The notes: generated by a model from the sequence alone, not told the origin. Positions 1 to 10,220 are shown, counted from the first letter of the stretch. The stretch is 64,000 nucleotides of DNA from Bartonella ancashensis (GCF_001281405.1 NZ_CP010401.1:1140001-1204000), one strand, 5' to 3'. Numbers and translations: made by a program.

Positions 1-1
1 A

Positions 2-361
2 GCTGGCGCAGTCTGGACACTAGCAGAAAAGTTAGCAAAAGGTGAAAATGTTGGCATGCTTGTTGACCAAAAATTTCGTCAGGGAATTTCTAGCACGTTC
101 TTTAATCGACCACTTAAAACCAACCCATTAATTATAAAACTCGCACGGCAATACAAATGTGATATTTATCCTGCACGCTGCATTCGTCTTCCTGGAGGAC
201 GCCACCGTCTAGAACTGTATGAACGTATTGAACTTCCATCAAAGGCAGATAATGAAATTGATATAGATGCTTCTGTACAAAAACTTAATGACATTGTTGA
301 GACTTGGGTACGCGAACATCCAGGGCAGTGGATGTGGTTTCATAAACGTTGGGATGCGTAA
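2..361 (+). CDS. lpxL: Lipid A biosynthesis acyltransferase, C-terminal part (LpxL/HtrB family)
   Basis: The gene runs in from before the window; only the last 119 codons are present, reading from base 2 to a TAA at 359-361. The family transfers a secondary acyl chain from acyl-ACP to Kdo2-lipid IVA at the inner face of the cytoplasmic membrane. Visible family features are the segment GMLVDQKFRQG followed by a phenylalanine-rich stretch, the PARCIRLPGG region, and the C-terminal WVREHPGQWMWFHKRW block typical of LpxL/LpxM/HtrB proteins. The catalytic HX4D/E motif would lie upstream and cannot be checked. Whether it adds laurate or another chain cannot be told from this piece, so the symbol is a family-level assignment. 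Confidence 0.85.
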   Translation, partial: AGAVWTLAEKLAKGENVGMLVDQKFRQGISSTFFNRPLKTNPLIIKLARQYKCDIYPARCIRLPGGRHRLELYERIELPSKADNEIDIDASVQKLNDIVETWVREHPGQWMWFHKRWDA

Positions 362-444
362 TACAAAAAATGCACCTAAAACAAGAACTACCACCCAACG
401 GCACATAGAATGATTACCCTGCATAAGCAGTGCTCATTCTAAAT

Positions 445-825
445 TCAATGAGCTCCACGCAGCTTGTCAAGATCGCTAGGCAAAACAGGACGAATTTCTA
501 CCGACTCGCCACACCCACACGCTGAAACTTGATTTGGATTATTAAATGTAAAACCAGAACGCAGTGTAGTAATTTCGTAACCTATCTCCATTCCTAATAA
601 AAATAATATTGCATCTCGTGCAATAAAAACACGAGCTCCCTTGATTTCGACAATATCTACATCATGCATCTCTTCTGTAACTAAGGAAACTTTGTATTCC
701 ATACCTGCACATCCCCCCTTTTTGATATCAACAAGTATACCACGAGCATCTTTTGTTTTCATGATGTCTTTAATGCGTTCTATTGCAGACTCTGTTAAAC
801 TTATTATTGAATAACTACTCATCAC
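445..825 (-). CDS. sufA: A-type iron-sulfur cluster carrier (IscA/SufA/ErpA family)
   Basis: A 126-residue HesB/IscA-family protein that receives an Fe-S cluster from the assembly scaffold and passes it to apo-enzymes in the cytosol. The three ligand cysteines are present: one in KKGGCAGMEY (near residue 39) and two in the SACGCGES motif close to the C-terminus. The C-terminal tail IRPVLPSDLDKLRGAH is slightly longer than in E. coli IscA. The gene converges on lpxL with an 83-bp gap and stands alone; no sufS, sufB, sufC or sufD is adjacent, so the choice between sufA and erpA is by resemblance only. Two consecutive Met codons open the frame; either may start it. Confidence 0.85.
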   Translation of the reverse strand: MMSSYSIISLTESAIERIKDIMKTKDARGILVDIKKGGCAGMEYKVSLVTEEMHDVDIVEIKGARVFIARDAILFLLGMEIGYEITTLRSGFTFNNPNQVSACGCGESVEIRPVLPSDLDKLRGAH

Positions 826-1396
<571 letters not shown>

Positions 1397-1560
1397 TTCT
1401 TTCTAGTGTTGGACTGGATAATGTAAGATGAAATCATGCTAACGTAGTAGCTAGAAACCTATAAAGCACTTAGATTTTATTGTCATAACAATTTCTTTTC
1501 TTATATTCACAATAACTTTCACGTATTAAACAGCCTTCTCCTCAACAATTTCTCAGTCTA

Positions 1561-1593
1561 GAAAACAAAAAGCACGAGACAAAAGTCTCGTGC
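1561..1593 (-). terminator. Rho-independent terminator of the small heat-shock gene
   Basis: A perfect 9-bp inverted repeat (GCACGAGAC, 4-nt loop, GTCTCGTGC at 1572-1593) is followed, read leftward, by TTTTTGTTTTC. It lies 34 bp beyond the stop codon of the Hsp20 gene, in the right orientation to end its transcript. Confidence 0.85.
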
Positions 1594-1627
1594 ATAAAAG
1601 CTTGAGGACTAACCGCAGTTTTATAAT

Positions 1628-2098
1628 CTAAATTTTTGGATTCTCTTCGTTGGAACTTCTTTTAGTAATAGATGATGGCGCCTGCACAGCAATTTTTCTC
1701 GGTTTTAATTCAGCAGGCATCTCTCTCTTCAACTGGATATGTAGGAGACCATCGCTCAATTCAGCCCCGATAACCTTAACGTGATCAGCCAAATGAAAGC
1801 GCCGCTCAAAAGCACGTGAAGCAATACCCCGATAAAGAAATTCTCGTCCTTCATCATTCCCAGGCACTTTCTCGCCCTTAATGGTTAATTGATTACAATG
1901 CATTTCGATATCAATTTCATCAAGAGAAAAACCAGCAACAGCCATAGAAATCCTGTAAGAATCCTCACTTAAACGCTCAATATTATAGGGAGGATAAGAA
2001 GAAAGATCTTCTGGTTGAGTTCTAGAATCAAACCAGTTTAAAAGGTGGTCAAAACCTACTGTTGAACGATAAAACGGTGAAAAATCTACTTGACGCAT
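1628..2098 (-). CDS. ibpA: Small heat-shock protein, Hsp20/IbpA family
   Basis: A 156-residue alpha-crystallin-type chaperone that binds unfolding proteins without ATP and hands them to DnaK/ClpB. The N-terminal DFSPFYRSTVGFDHL matches the IbpA opening (family: FdRLF-like region), the crystallin domain spans about residues 36-130 (NIERLSEDSYRISMAVAGF through GLLHIQLKRE), and the ELKPRKIAV tail is the usual C-terminal anchoring segment. The start ATG follows AGGAGGGC by 6 bp. The gene has its own terminator and a leader that resembles a ROSE thermometer, so it appears to be a single-gene heat-regulated unit. Confidence 0.93.
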   Translation of the reverse strand: MRQVDFSPFYRSTVGFDHLLNWFDSRTQPEDLSSYPPYNIERLSEDSYRISMAVAGFSLDEIDIEMHCNQLTIKGEKVPGNDEGREFLYRGIASRAFERRFHLADHVKVIGAELSDGLLHIQLKREMPAELKPRKIAVQAPSSITKRSSNEENPKI

Positions 2099-2180
2099 AA
2101 TATTGCCCTCCTTCTAGAGCGACTTACAACTGACCTATATAGCTTCCAAATGGCAAGCTTTCGTATAAACAAACAATCCC
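2099..2180 (-). promoter_or_regulatory. Candidate ROSE-type RNA thermometer in the hsp20 leader
   Basis: Read leftward toward the gene, the leader holds an upstream hairpin (AGCTT...AAGCT arms near 2142-2160) and, just before the start codon, UCGCU (2118-2122), which matches the UYGCU anti-Shine-Dalgarno motif known from rhizobial ROSE elements. GCUCU (2116-2120) can pair with AGGGC (2105-2109) over a 6-nt loop, covering part of the Shine-Dalgarno AAGGAGGGC. ROSE elements are established upstream of alphaproteobacterial small heat-shock genes; the assignment here is from motif and position only. Confidence 0.5.
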
Positions 2181-2838
2181 ATCATTGGCGATTGTAGTGC
2201 TTATCTGGGTATGAATCTTTTCTATTTCAACTCTTTTTTTCATAATTTGCATAAATTAAGTACAAAAGTGCTCTCTAATCACCACCATACACACCTCATA
2301 CATCAACGAAAAAATCCCTTTTTTCTGAAAGAGTAAAATATATTACCAACAACCATAATGGTTATTAAATGCAAAATATACCAAACCCAAAATGCACCAT
2401 AAAATGACAAAAAAAACCTTCATATTTAGGAGAAAAACAATATTACAAAGGAAAATTTTCAGCGTAATTTTTAATAAAAAAACTAAAATTACATGGCCAA
2501 AATTGTATTAAAGAAAACACTTAACAAATTATATAATTTTAATATAAAATCATATAATTATCTTACTTTATTAATAATTTAATTTAATTAATAATCTCTC
2601 GTTTTAAAAACAAGAAAACAAAATTCTTATTGTGCGCTTCTTTCCATTTTATACACTATTTACGTACTTTATTTGCCAGGGCTAAAAAAACGATGTCTTC
2701 TTAACACATACTATGAAGTTGTGAGAATTAACCATTTTTCTACTCATTCAAGTTATCAGGTGATTTATAGTTTTTTTATGAACAGCTTATAATATATAAT
2801 GCAAAAATCTCTGACGTATGTAACAAATGGATATAACT
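2181..2838. other. AT-rich intergenic region before cpdR
   Basis: About 660 bp with no supportable gene. A core at about 2521-2590 is more than 90% A+T and contains the self-complementary words ATTAATAAT and ATTAAT around 2568-2592. The segment separates the divergent hsp20 and cpdR genes and must contain both promoters. I could not identify a specific regulator site. Confidence 0.5.
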
Positions 2839-3201
2839 ATGAAACGAATTTTGCTTGCGGAAGATGACAATGATATGCGCCGATTCCTCGCAAAAGCATT
2901 GGAACGTGCGGGCTATGAAGTTGTTGGTTTTGATAATGGTGCCAGCGCATATGAATGTTTACAAGAAGAGCCATTTTCTCTCCTTTTGACTGATATCGTG
3001 ATGCCAGAAATGGATGGGATTGAGCTAGCACGTCGTGCTACAGAAATTGATCCTGATTTACGCGTTATGTTCATTACGGGGTTTGCAGCGGTCGCGCTAA
3101 ATTCAAGCAATTCTGCTCCTCCTGATGCAAAAATACTTTCTAAGCCATTTCATCTACGTGAATTAGTTCATGAAGTTGAAAAAATGCTTTTGGCTGCTTG
3201 A
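2839..3201 (+). CDS. cpdR: Single-domain response regulator CpdR
   Basis: A 120-residue stand-alone receiver domain. In Caulobacter and Sinorhizobium CpdR is phosphorylated through the CckA-ChpT relay and, when unphosphorylated, primes ClpXP for cell-cycle-regulated proteolysis. The acidic pocket EDD (residues 8-10), phospho-acceptor D52 in LTDIVMPEMDG, a Thr in FITGF and the invariant Lys in LSKPFHLREL are all present, and there is no output domain. An in-frame ATG four codons upstream (2827) exists; I chose 2839 because the family begins at MKRILLAEDD or equivalent. Neither start has a strong ribosome-binding site. Confidence 0.9.
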   Translation: MKRILLAEDDNDMRRFLAKALERAGYEVVGFDNGASAYECLQEEPFSLLLTDIVMPEMDGIELARRATEIDPDLRVMFITGFAAVALNSSNSAPPDAKILSKPFHLRELVHEVEKMLLAA

Positions 3202-3295
3202 ATGGACACTTTGTTCCTATTATTCTATCTTTAATTAAAAAATAAAACAAACATTGACGTTTGTATTCCTATGTGCTGTATGCACAAGACAATGT

Positions 3296-3370
<75 letters not shown>

Positions 3371-3608
3371 TTTTATTTTATGATTCTTTATGTTCTATTT
3401 CTGATATTTTCGAAGTATAGAATGGTGCAAAGATCTAAGATTTGCGTATGCTCTTCTATGTTTTCCTTAAATTATTCCAAGAAAACAAAATAACTACCCA
3501 TTGGAAAACTTACTAAGAGTTATAAGAGAAATTCTAATTATCACTAGCGTTACTTAAAAATGAAAAGCCCTTCTCTACCTCATCACAATCGCAATAAAGG
3601 GGAAAAAC

Positions 3609-3685
<77 letters not shown>

Positions 3686-3937
3686 TTACGATCATTTACC
3701 AACTGCTGTACGTAACTTCTAACTGATCATGCCTTCAGCTTCAATGAAGAATTACTGTTCTCACTCGAAATTATAAAAAGAATAGCTATTATTTAATTTT
3801 TTATGCTATCGGAAAAACCATGATGTTTTTCCCTAAGCAAACTACCTCTTATGTAAAACTGTTCTCTTTTAATTAAATGACCTTTATGTTCGCTTTTTAA
3901 ACCTAAAAATAAGTTGTGTATATTAGGATAGTTTTTA

Positions 3938-4711
3938 ATGAATTTATCACCCAATCGCTTTCACTTTATTTCCGCTGAAACTGAAGAAGCCATGAAGGCC
4001 ACCAACAAATTAATTTCCATTTATGGCCACTCTACTCTAGAAGAAGCCGACGTAGTTATCTCTATCGGAGGAGATGGAACAATGTTACAAACAGTGCGAA
4101 AGGTTATGAATAGCGGAAAACCTATCTATGGTATGAATCGAGGTTCAGTAGGGTTCTTGATGAATAAATTCCACGAAAATAAGTTGCCGAATCGCATTGC
4201 CGCAGCACATAAAAAGGAAATCCATCCGTTACGCATGATCGCGAATTTTGAATCCCAGGAATGTGTAGAAGCACTTGCAATTAATGAAGTGTCCCTGTTC
4301 CGTCAATCTTATCAAGCTGCTAAAGTCTGCATTAGTATCGATGGAAAAGTTCGTATGAAACAATTGAATTGTGATGGTATTCTCGTTGCAACCCCAGCAG
4401 GATCAACTGCATACAATTTATCAGCACGTGGTCCCATTTTACCGCTTATGGCTCCCCTTATGGCGCTTACACCTATCAGCCCTTTCCGTCCTCGGCATTG
4501 GTGTGGAGCACTGCTCCCTAATACAGTGGTAGTACATTTTGACATGCTTGAGGCTGACAAACGTCCTGTTAATGCTGCTGCAGATAACGTTGAAGTAAAA
4601 TCTGTCCAATCAGTGACTATCTCTTCCGCTATGGAAATAAAAGTCTCCATACTTTTTGATTCTAACCATTCATGGGATGAACGCATCTTATCAGAACAAT
4701 TTCGCCATTAA
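3938..4711 (+). CDS. nadK: NAD kinase
   Basis: A 257-residue ATP-NAD kinase that phosphorylates NAD to NADP in the cytosol. The signature GGDGTML lies near residue 48, followed by GMNRGSVGFLMN, the NE motif in LAINEVSL, and the DGILVATPAGSTAYNLSARGP block that forms the NAD site. The C-terminal half carries ALLPN and EADKRPVNAAADN, as in rhizobial enzymes. Length fits the alphaproteobacterial family (about 255-260). The gene stands alone, 106 bp ahead of the helicase gene. No Shine-Dalgarno of note precedes the ATG, but no better start is in frame. Confidence 0.95.
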   Translation: MNLSPNRFHFISAETEEAMKATNKLISIYGHSTLEEADVVISIGGDGTMLQTVRKVMNSGKPIYGMNRGSVGFLMNKFHENKLPNRIAAAHKKEIHPLRMIANFESQECVEALAINEVSLFRQSYQAAKVCISIDGKVRMKQLNCDGILVATPAGSTAYNLSARGPILPLMAPLMALTPISPFRPRHWCGALLPNTVVVHFDMLEADKRPVNAAADNVEVKSVQSVTISSAMEIKVSILFDSNHSWDERILSEQFRH

Positions 4712-4817
4712 TCATTTTGTATCACTTTCTACACATGTAGGATACGTTCCAGTTGACTTTTTCACCAATCCACCTTACCCCTTCTTGTAATGTGAAATTC
4801 TTAGCCTTACCAATATC

Positions 4818-6245
4818 ATGACTGACGTAGTTAATATTGCAAAACAACCGATAAATAGTGTGCCCTCATCTGTGGATAATTTTAATAATTTAGGTCTTTC
4901 TCCAAAAACGATAAAAGCGGTTCAATCCGCGGGGTATACGAGTCCAACCCCGATTCAAAGTGAGACAATTCCTCATGTGCTTCAACGCAAAGATATTCTG
5001 GGAATTGCTCAAACAGGTACCGGGAAAACAGCATCTTTCGTCTTACCAATGCTCACATTACTCGAGAAGGGTCGTGCAAAGGCTAGGATGCCTCGTACTC
5101 TTATATTAGAACCAACACGAGAACTTGCTGCCCAAGTTAAAGAAAACTTTGACAAATATGGTGTAAACCACCGTCTAAATGTTTCTCTTTTGATCGGTGG
5201 GGTTTCCTTTGAGCATCAAGATTATAAATTGGAAAGAGGTGCCGATGTTCTTATAGCAACTCCAGGGCGTCTTCTTGATCATTTTGAGCGTGGTAAATTG
5301 CTCTTAATGGGCGTTGAAATACTCGTTATTGATGAAGCAGATCGTATGCTGGATATGGGGTTTATTCCGGATATTGGACGGATCTGTAAATTAACCCCTT
5401 CTAAACGTCAAACATTGTTTTTTTCTGCAACAATGACGCCAGAAATTACAAAATTGACAGAGCAATTCTTACAATCACCCGTGTGTATTGAGATTACAAA
5501 AGCATCCTCGAGTGCCCAAACGATAACGCAAAGACTCGTAAAATCTGGAAATAAAGCATGGGAAAAAAGAGCCATTTTACGAGAAATTATCCGTAGCGAA
5601 AGTGCTGAACTCAAAAATGCTATCATTTTCTGTAACCGAAAAAGAGATGTTTCTGAACTTTTTAGATCACTTGTAAAGTATAATTTCAGTGCAGGAGCGC
5701 TTCACGGTGATATGGACCAACACTCCCGCATGAATACATTAGCAAATTTCAAGGAAAATAAGCTCAAATTTCTTGTTGCTTCTGACGTTGCGGCCCGTGG
5801 ACTTGATATTCCAGATGTAAGCCATGTGTTTAACTATGACGTTCCTACACATGCTGAGGACTACATTCACCGCATTGGACGTACAGGACGTGCAAAACGG
5901 ACCGGTAAGGCTTTCACAATTGTTACAAAAACTGATCAAAAATATATCAATGCAATCGAAGAAATGAGCAACGAAAAAATTGAATGGCTCGATGGAGATC
6001 TCCCTACTTTAGTAGATAACGATGAAATAAAGAGCTCTTCTTCAGAAACAAAGCCTACAACGGAATCATTACAAACATCTTCAAAAAGGAAACGCACCGC
6101 CTCCTTTTCTCAAAAAGACGGAAAGGGTACAACTTCTCATACTAAAACAGCGAGCAACAAGACACCTTTCGACAATCTTGCTGAAAAAAAGAAGATCCTC
6201 CTCTTTTCGGGTTTGGTGACAACATTCCAGCATTTATGCTCATAA
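4818..6245 (+). CDS. rhlE: DEAD-box RNA helicase (RhlE type), 3' end apparently frameshifted
   Basis: A 475-residue ATP-dependent RNA helicase likely acting in ribosome assembly or mRNA turnover. The core motifs appear in order: Q motif (GYTSPTPIQ), AQTGTGKT, PTRELA, GG, TPGR, DEAD, SAT, then ARGLD and HRIGRTGRA, followed by a basic, Ser/Thr/Lys-rich tail. In the frame as read the last residues are out of character. One base out of frame after the A7 run at 6184-6190, the sequence gives GFGDNIPAFMLI, a tail resembling the C-terminus I recall for related alphaproteobacterial helicases, with a stop at 6257-6259. A one-base deficit in the A run, real or from sequencing, is the simplest explanation; the catalytic core is unaffected. 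Confidence 0.93.
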   Translation: MTDVVNIAKQPINSVPSSVDNFNNLGLSPKTIKAVQSAGYTSPTPIQSETIPHVLQRKDILGIAQTGTGKTASFVLPMLTLLEKGRAKARMPRTLILEPTRELAAQVKENFDKYGVNHRLNVSLLIGGVSFEHQDYKLERGADVLIATPGRLLDHFERGKLLLMGVEILVIDEADRMLDMGFIPDIGRICKLTPSKRQTLFFSATMTPEITKLTEQFLQSPVCIEITKASSSAQTITQRLVKSGNKAWEKRAILREIIRSESAELKNAIIFCNRKRDVSELFRSLVKYNFSAGALHGDMDQHSRMNTLANFKENKLKFLVASDVAARGLDIPDVSHVFNYDVPTHAEDYIHRIGRTGRAKRTGKAFTIVTKTDQKYINAIEEMSNEKIEWLDGDLPTLVDNDEIKSSSSETKPTTESLQTSSKRKRTASFSQKDGKGTTSHTKTASNKTPFDNLAEKKKILLFSGLVTTFQHLCS

Positions 6246-6327
6246 AAACCCATAGCTAAACTGAGAATTAGTGCTTAAAAACCAACGCACAAAGAATAAA
6301 ATCTTCTCCCAATATTGCTGATTTGTT

Positions 6328-7698
6328 CTAAATGTTTAGTCTATTGATTACCCTCTCACGCCCTAAAAGTGGCAAGATTTTCCCCATCTCAGGACCATGC
6401 TCTCTTCCTGTTAAAGCCTGACGTAACGGCATAAACAAAGATCTTCCTTGACGCCCCGTTCTTTCCTTTAATGTAGTTGTCCAAATTTTCCAACTGTCAT
6501 CATTTAAAGCTCCTTCAGGTAATAGAGCTGCAGACTGCCGCACAAACACATGATCTTCTAAAGGAACAGTACCAAAAGCTTTACTACTGTGAATAATATC
6601 CCACCATAAAACTGCGTCATTTACTTTATCAATATTACCCCTTATGGCATTCCAAAAATTCTCTGCCTTTTCTCCGTTAATACAAAGATCTTCTAGCCGA
6701 TTTCTAACTTCCTCATAAGTTAAATCACGTACAAAATGACTGTTCAAAGAAACAAGATCTACAACACTGAATTTTGCGGCTGACTTTGATGTATTTTGAA
6801 GGTTAAAATGCTTCAAAAGAGACTTTTGGTCACGATAAGCTTGTACATTACTCGACGTTCCAGTTAAAACGGCAAGACATTGGATAGCTGCAGGTTCAAA
6901 TCCCTCTTCCCTCAAAGAACGAATAGAAAGATCACTATTGCGTTTTGAAAGCCCTTTTCCTGAAACTGTAGTTAAAAGATTAATATGTCCTACGGTAGGA
7001 AGCTGCGCATTAAGAGCCTTTAAGATAGCAAACTGCGTCCCTGTATTTGTAATATGATCATCTCCACGAATGATATGGGTAATGCCCATATCAATATCAT
7101 CAACAACAGAAGGCAATGTATAAAGGTAACTTCCATCTTCACGAATCAATATGGGATCTGAAAGAGAAGAAAGATCTACCGCCTGCTTTCCCTTTACAAC
7201 ATCTTCCCAGCAAACTTCTGTTCGCTTAATCTGAAACGGATTATTTTCAAAATTTGGTAAAAGAAAACGCCAATGAGGCCTACGTCCTTGATCCTCTAGT
7301 AATTTTTTATCTCCTTCTGTCAACTTTAACGCCGCACGATCATAGACAGGAGGCCGCCTACGCAAAATCTGCATTTTGCGACGTCTTTCCAATTCTTCTT
7401 CCGTTTCATAGCAAGGATAAAGAAGACCTTTCTTCTTCAATATTTCTGCAACTTCATCATATCGATGAAATCTTTCAGATTGAAAATAAATTTCATCTGG
7501 ATGAATATCAAGCCACTTAAGATCAACCATGATACCATCAACATACTCTTTTTTAGAGCGCTCAAAATCCGTATCATCATAACGCAAAATAAACATTCCT
7601 TTATGCGCTTGCGCGTAAAGCCAATTGAATAATGCAACGCGAATATTGCCGATGTGAATATGGCCTGTTGGAGATGGGGCAAAACGAACTTTTATCAT
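6328..7698 (-). CDS. gltX: Glutamyl-tRNA synthetase, paralog 1
   Basis: A 456-residue class I aminoacyl-tRNA synthetase that charges glutamate onto tRNA. The ATP-binding HIGH motif reads HIGN (residues 15-18, in PSPTGHIHIGN) and the KMSKS loop reads GLSKRN. An upstream frame extends 46 codons further into nadE, but [12 protein letters not shown] is the family start and lies 10 bp after the nadE stop. It is one of two GluRS genes here and is divergent from the other. In bacteria with two GluRS enzymes, one often charges tRNA-Gln with Glu for GatCAB; which one does so here cannot be read from the sequence. It follows nadE, probably in one transcript. Confidence 0.92.
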   Translation of the reverse strand: MIKVRFAPSPTGHIHIGNIRVALFNWLYAQAHKGMFILRYDDTDFERSKKEYVDGIMVDLKWLDIHPDEIYFQSERFHRYDEVAEILKKKGLLYPCYETEEELERRRKMQILRRRPPVYDRAALKLTEGDKKLLEDQGRRPHWRFLLPNFENNPFQIKRTEVCWEDVVKGKQAVDLSSLSDPILIREDGSYLYTLPSVVDDIDMGITHIIRGDDHITNTGTQFAILKALNAQLPTVGHINLLTTVSGKGLSKRNSDLSIRSLREEGFEPAAIQCLAVLTGTSSNVQAYRDQKSLLKHFNLQNTSKSAAKFSVVDLVSLNSHFVRDLTYEEVRNRLEDLCINGEKAENFWNAIRGNIDKVNDAVLWWDIIHSSKAFGTVPLEDHVFVRQSAALLPEGALNDDSWKIWTTTLKERTGRQGRSLFMPLRQALTGREHGPEMGKILPLLGRERVINRLNI

Positions 7699-7708
7699 AA
7701 AACAATGC

Positions 7709-9388
7709 TCAATTTTTATCGCGGAAACGATTAGTAATTGGATAACGACGATCGCGTCCAAAGCTCTTGTAACTGATTTTAACACCAGGCGCAGATTGCC
7801 TTCTCTTATGTTCGGATACATAAAGAGAATGTTCAATCCGCTTTACTACTTCCTGTGAATAGCCACATTGAACAACATCGTCAATGCTCATGTCATCTTC
7901 TACTAGCAATTGCAAGATGTCATCTAGAATGGGATAAGGTGGTAAAAAATCTTCATCTTTTTGATTTTCTCGCAATTCTGCAGATGGTGCTTTCTTTATA
8001 ATATTAGAAGGAATAACAACCCCTTCTTTTCCTAAAAAACGGTGTGAATAATTTTTATTACGCCACTCAGCTAATGCATAAACATGCATCTTGTACAGAT
8101 CTTTAATAGGATTAAAACCACCATTCATATCGCCATAAAGTGTCGCATATCCAACAGCCATTTCTGACTTATTACCCGTTGTAATCACCATTGAACCTAA
8201 TTTATTTGAAAGGGCCATTAAAACAGTGCCACGTACACGACTTTGAATATTTTCCTCCGTAACATCAGAAGGAAGACCTGAAAAGATAGGTGCCATTACA
8301 TTTAAAAAACTCTCAACAGGCTGAACAATTGATATTACTTCGTAACGACAATTCAAAAGACGCGCACAATCTTCAGCGTCCTGCAATGATTCTTGAGAGG
8401 TGTAATGATAAGGCATCATTACTGCACAAACCCTGTCGGCTCCAAGAGCATCAACTGCCATTGTCGCACAAAGCGCTGAATCAATGCCTCCCGAAAGACC
8501 AAGAAGAACATCTTTAAAGCCATTTTTGTTAACATAATCCCCTAGCCCTAAAATACAGGCGTGATAATCAGCACAAATCCCGCTTAAAAGTTCTTCTTTT
8601 GGTCCCAAAATACACTGCCATCCAACAGATTTTTTTTGCCAATGAGTTAATGCAACATGGCTTTCAAAGTGTTTCATCTGAAATGCTATTGCCCCTTGCC
8701 CATCCAATGCAAAAGAGCCCCCATCAAAAACAAGCTCATCCTGACCACCAACTTGATTAGCGTAAATAATTGGTACAGCAGATCGAATAGCTTGCTCACA
8801 AACAATACTGATACGTTCCAACGTTTTATGACGACGATAAGGAGAGGCATTAGAAACGAGAATGATCTCAGCCCCCTTCTTTCTAAGATCTTCACAAATA
8901 GAAGGATTATTCCATATATCTTCGCAAATCACAATGCCTAACACCACTCCACGGTAAACAATAGGTTCAAGACATGGACCAGGAGAAAATACGCGTTTCT
9001 CATCAAACTCAGCGTAATTTGGCAAATCAAATTTCAAATACTCAGCAATAACCTTCCCATCATCAAGAAACATGACACCATTATAAACAGCTTTACCGTT
9101 GCTTATTGGAGTACCAATAACAATGCCTGGCCCATCCTTTGTAACTTCTGCTAATTTTTTAACTGCATTTTCACAAGATTTCACAAAAGAAGGCTTAAGT
9201 GCAAGATCTTCTGGTGAATACGCACTTACAAAAAGCTCAGTTAATAGCATGAGATCAGCATTTTTCTCTTGTGCTTCCTGATAAGCCATTTTTGCAAGAG
9301 ACAAATTTCCCTCAATATCACCCATGACAGGATTTAACTGAGCAACAACAATCCGAAAATCATCTTTTATGAACTTTTGTATCACCAT
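7709..9388 (-). CDS. nadE: Glutamine-dependent NAD(+) synthetase
   Basis: A 559-residue two-domain enzyme that converts nicotinic acid adenine dinucleotide to NAD using ammonia released from glutamine. The N-terminal nitrilase-like glutaminase domain (about residues 10-260) shows the Glu in LTELFVSAY, the Lys in KFDLPNYAEFDEKR and the Cys in VICEDIWN. The C-terminal synthetase domain opens with LGLSGGIDSALC (about residue 295), the PP-loop ATP site, followed by TGNKSEMAVGYATLYGDM. Length fits the glutamine-dependent class. The next gene, gltX, begins 10 bp after the stop, suggesting co-transcription. Confidence 0.96.
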   Translation of the reverse strand: MVIQKFIKDDFRIVVAQLNPVMGDIEGNLSLAKMAYQEAQEKNADLMLLTELFVSAYSPEDLALKPSFVKSCENAVKKLAEVTKDGPGIVIGTPISNGKAVYNGVMFLDDGKVIAEYLKFDLPNYAEFDEKRVFSPGPCLEPIVYRGVVLGIVICEDIWNNPSICEDLRKKGAEIILVSNASPYRRHKTLERISIVCEQAIRSAVPIIYANQVGGQDELVFDGGSFALDGQGAIAFQMKHFESHVALTHWQKKSVGWQCILGPKEELLSGICADYHACILGLGDYVNKNGFKDVLLGLSGGIDSALCATMAVDALGADRVCAVMMPYHYTSQESLQDAEDCARLLNCRYEVISIVQPVESFLNVMAPIFSGLPSDVTEENIQSRVRGTVLMALSNKLGSMVITTGNKSEMAVGYATLYGDMNGGFNPIKDLYKMHVYALAEWRNKNYSHRFLGKEGVVIPSNIIKKAPSAELRENQKDEDFLPPYPILDDILQLLVEDDMSIDDVVQCGYSQEVVKRIEHSLYVSEHKRRQSAPGVKISYKSFGRDRRYPITNRFRDKN

Positions 9389-10220
9389 AACCAGTCTATC
9401 GTAGCATAAATTTTATTTTGATAATCTAACATTTTTCAAAGAAATCAATGAATGACAAAATAAAAACTCTACATACAGTCTTATTAGCTGTTCTCTTCAT
9501 TGTTCAATGAGTGAGGACTATAATTGACAATCTTAAGAAATCACCAAAATACGCATATACGGTGTCCATGTCTTCAGTTAAATTACAAGGTCTGCAATTT
9601 TAATATAAACACCATCCTTGTAAATCACTTCCCCTTAATATATTCAAAAAACTCTTATTTTTTAGAAAAACCATAATTACAACAATATCGTACAATCACA
9701 AGCTTAGAATACGCGCACTAAGACAAAAAATTGAAACCATCCCTGTTTCAATCCTTTACCACCCCAAGATACTCTATAATCCGTCTTTATATCGGCTACA
9801 GCGAGCAAAACTCACTAAAACATAAAATGAGTTCATTTCTAAAAGCCATCAAAGAATCGAATAATAGCTAAATTTATAAACCACTGACAGTAGCCTTCCT
9901 ACTCTTTCTGAATATGTTCTGAAACACCAGGGCACTTAGTGCAAAAATACACAATAGACAAGATACCTTAATAACTACCGTACACCTCTCAACAAATACA
10001 TGATCCTTTAATAACAACAACTGTTAGATTACACATTTCACTAGTAAAAACCAGGATGAAGTATTTATATCTGCCTTTTTCGATATTCACTCACAAAAAA
10101 CTGAAAGTTGTACCCAATCCACTAGGCTACTTTTCTTAAAATCCCCACCACTTACCATTACACTCACCATCCATGCCCCTATTGTAAACACTTCTTACTT
10201 ACCACGAGCTTTTACTATTT
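9389..10220. other. Long intergenic region without a recognisable gene
   Basis: 832 bp between nadE and gor, AT-rich, with stops scattered through all frames. Leftward translation gives short runs with no family resemblance that I could recognise. It may be the residue of a decayed gene. The nadE promoter must lie at its left end. Confidence 0.5.

Noticed and set aside
407..440. Inverted repeat AGAATGA/TCATTCT between lpxL and the Fe-S carrier gene
   Set aside because: Long loop and no T-run on either strand; too weak for a terminator call.
7696..7836. Longer start for gltX inside nadE
   Set aside because: The extra 46 residues do not belong to the GluRS fold; [12 protein letters not shown] is the family start.
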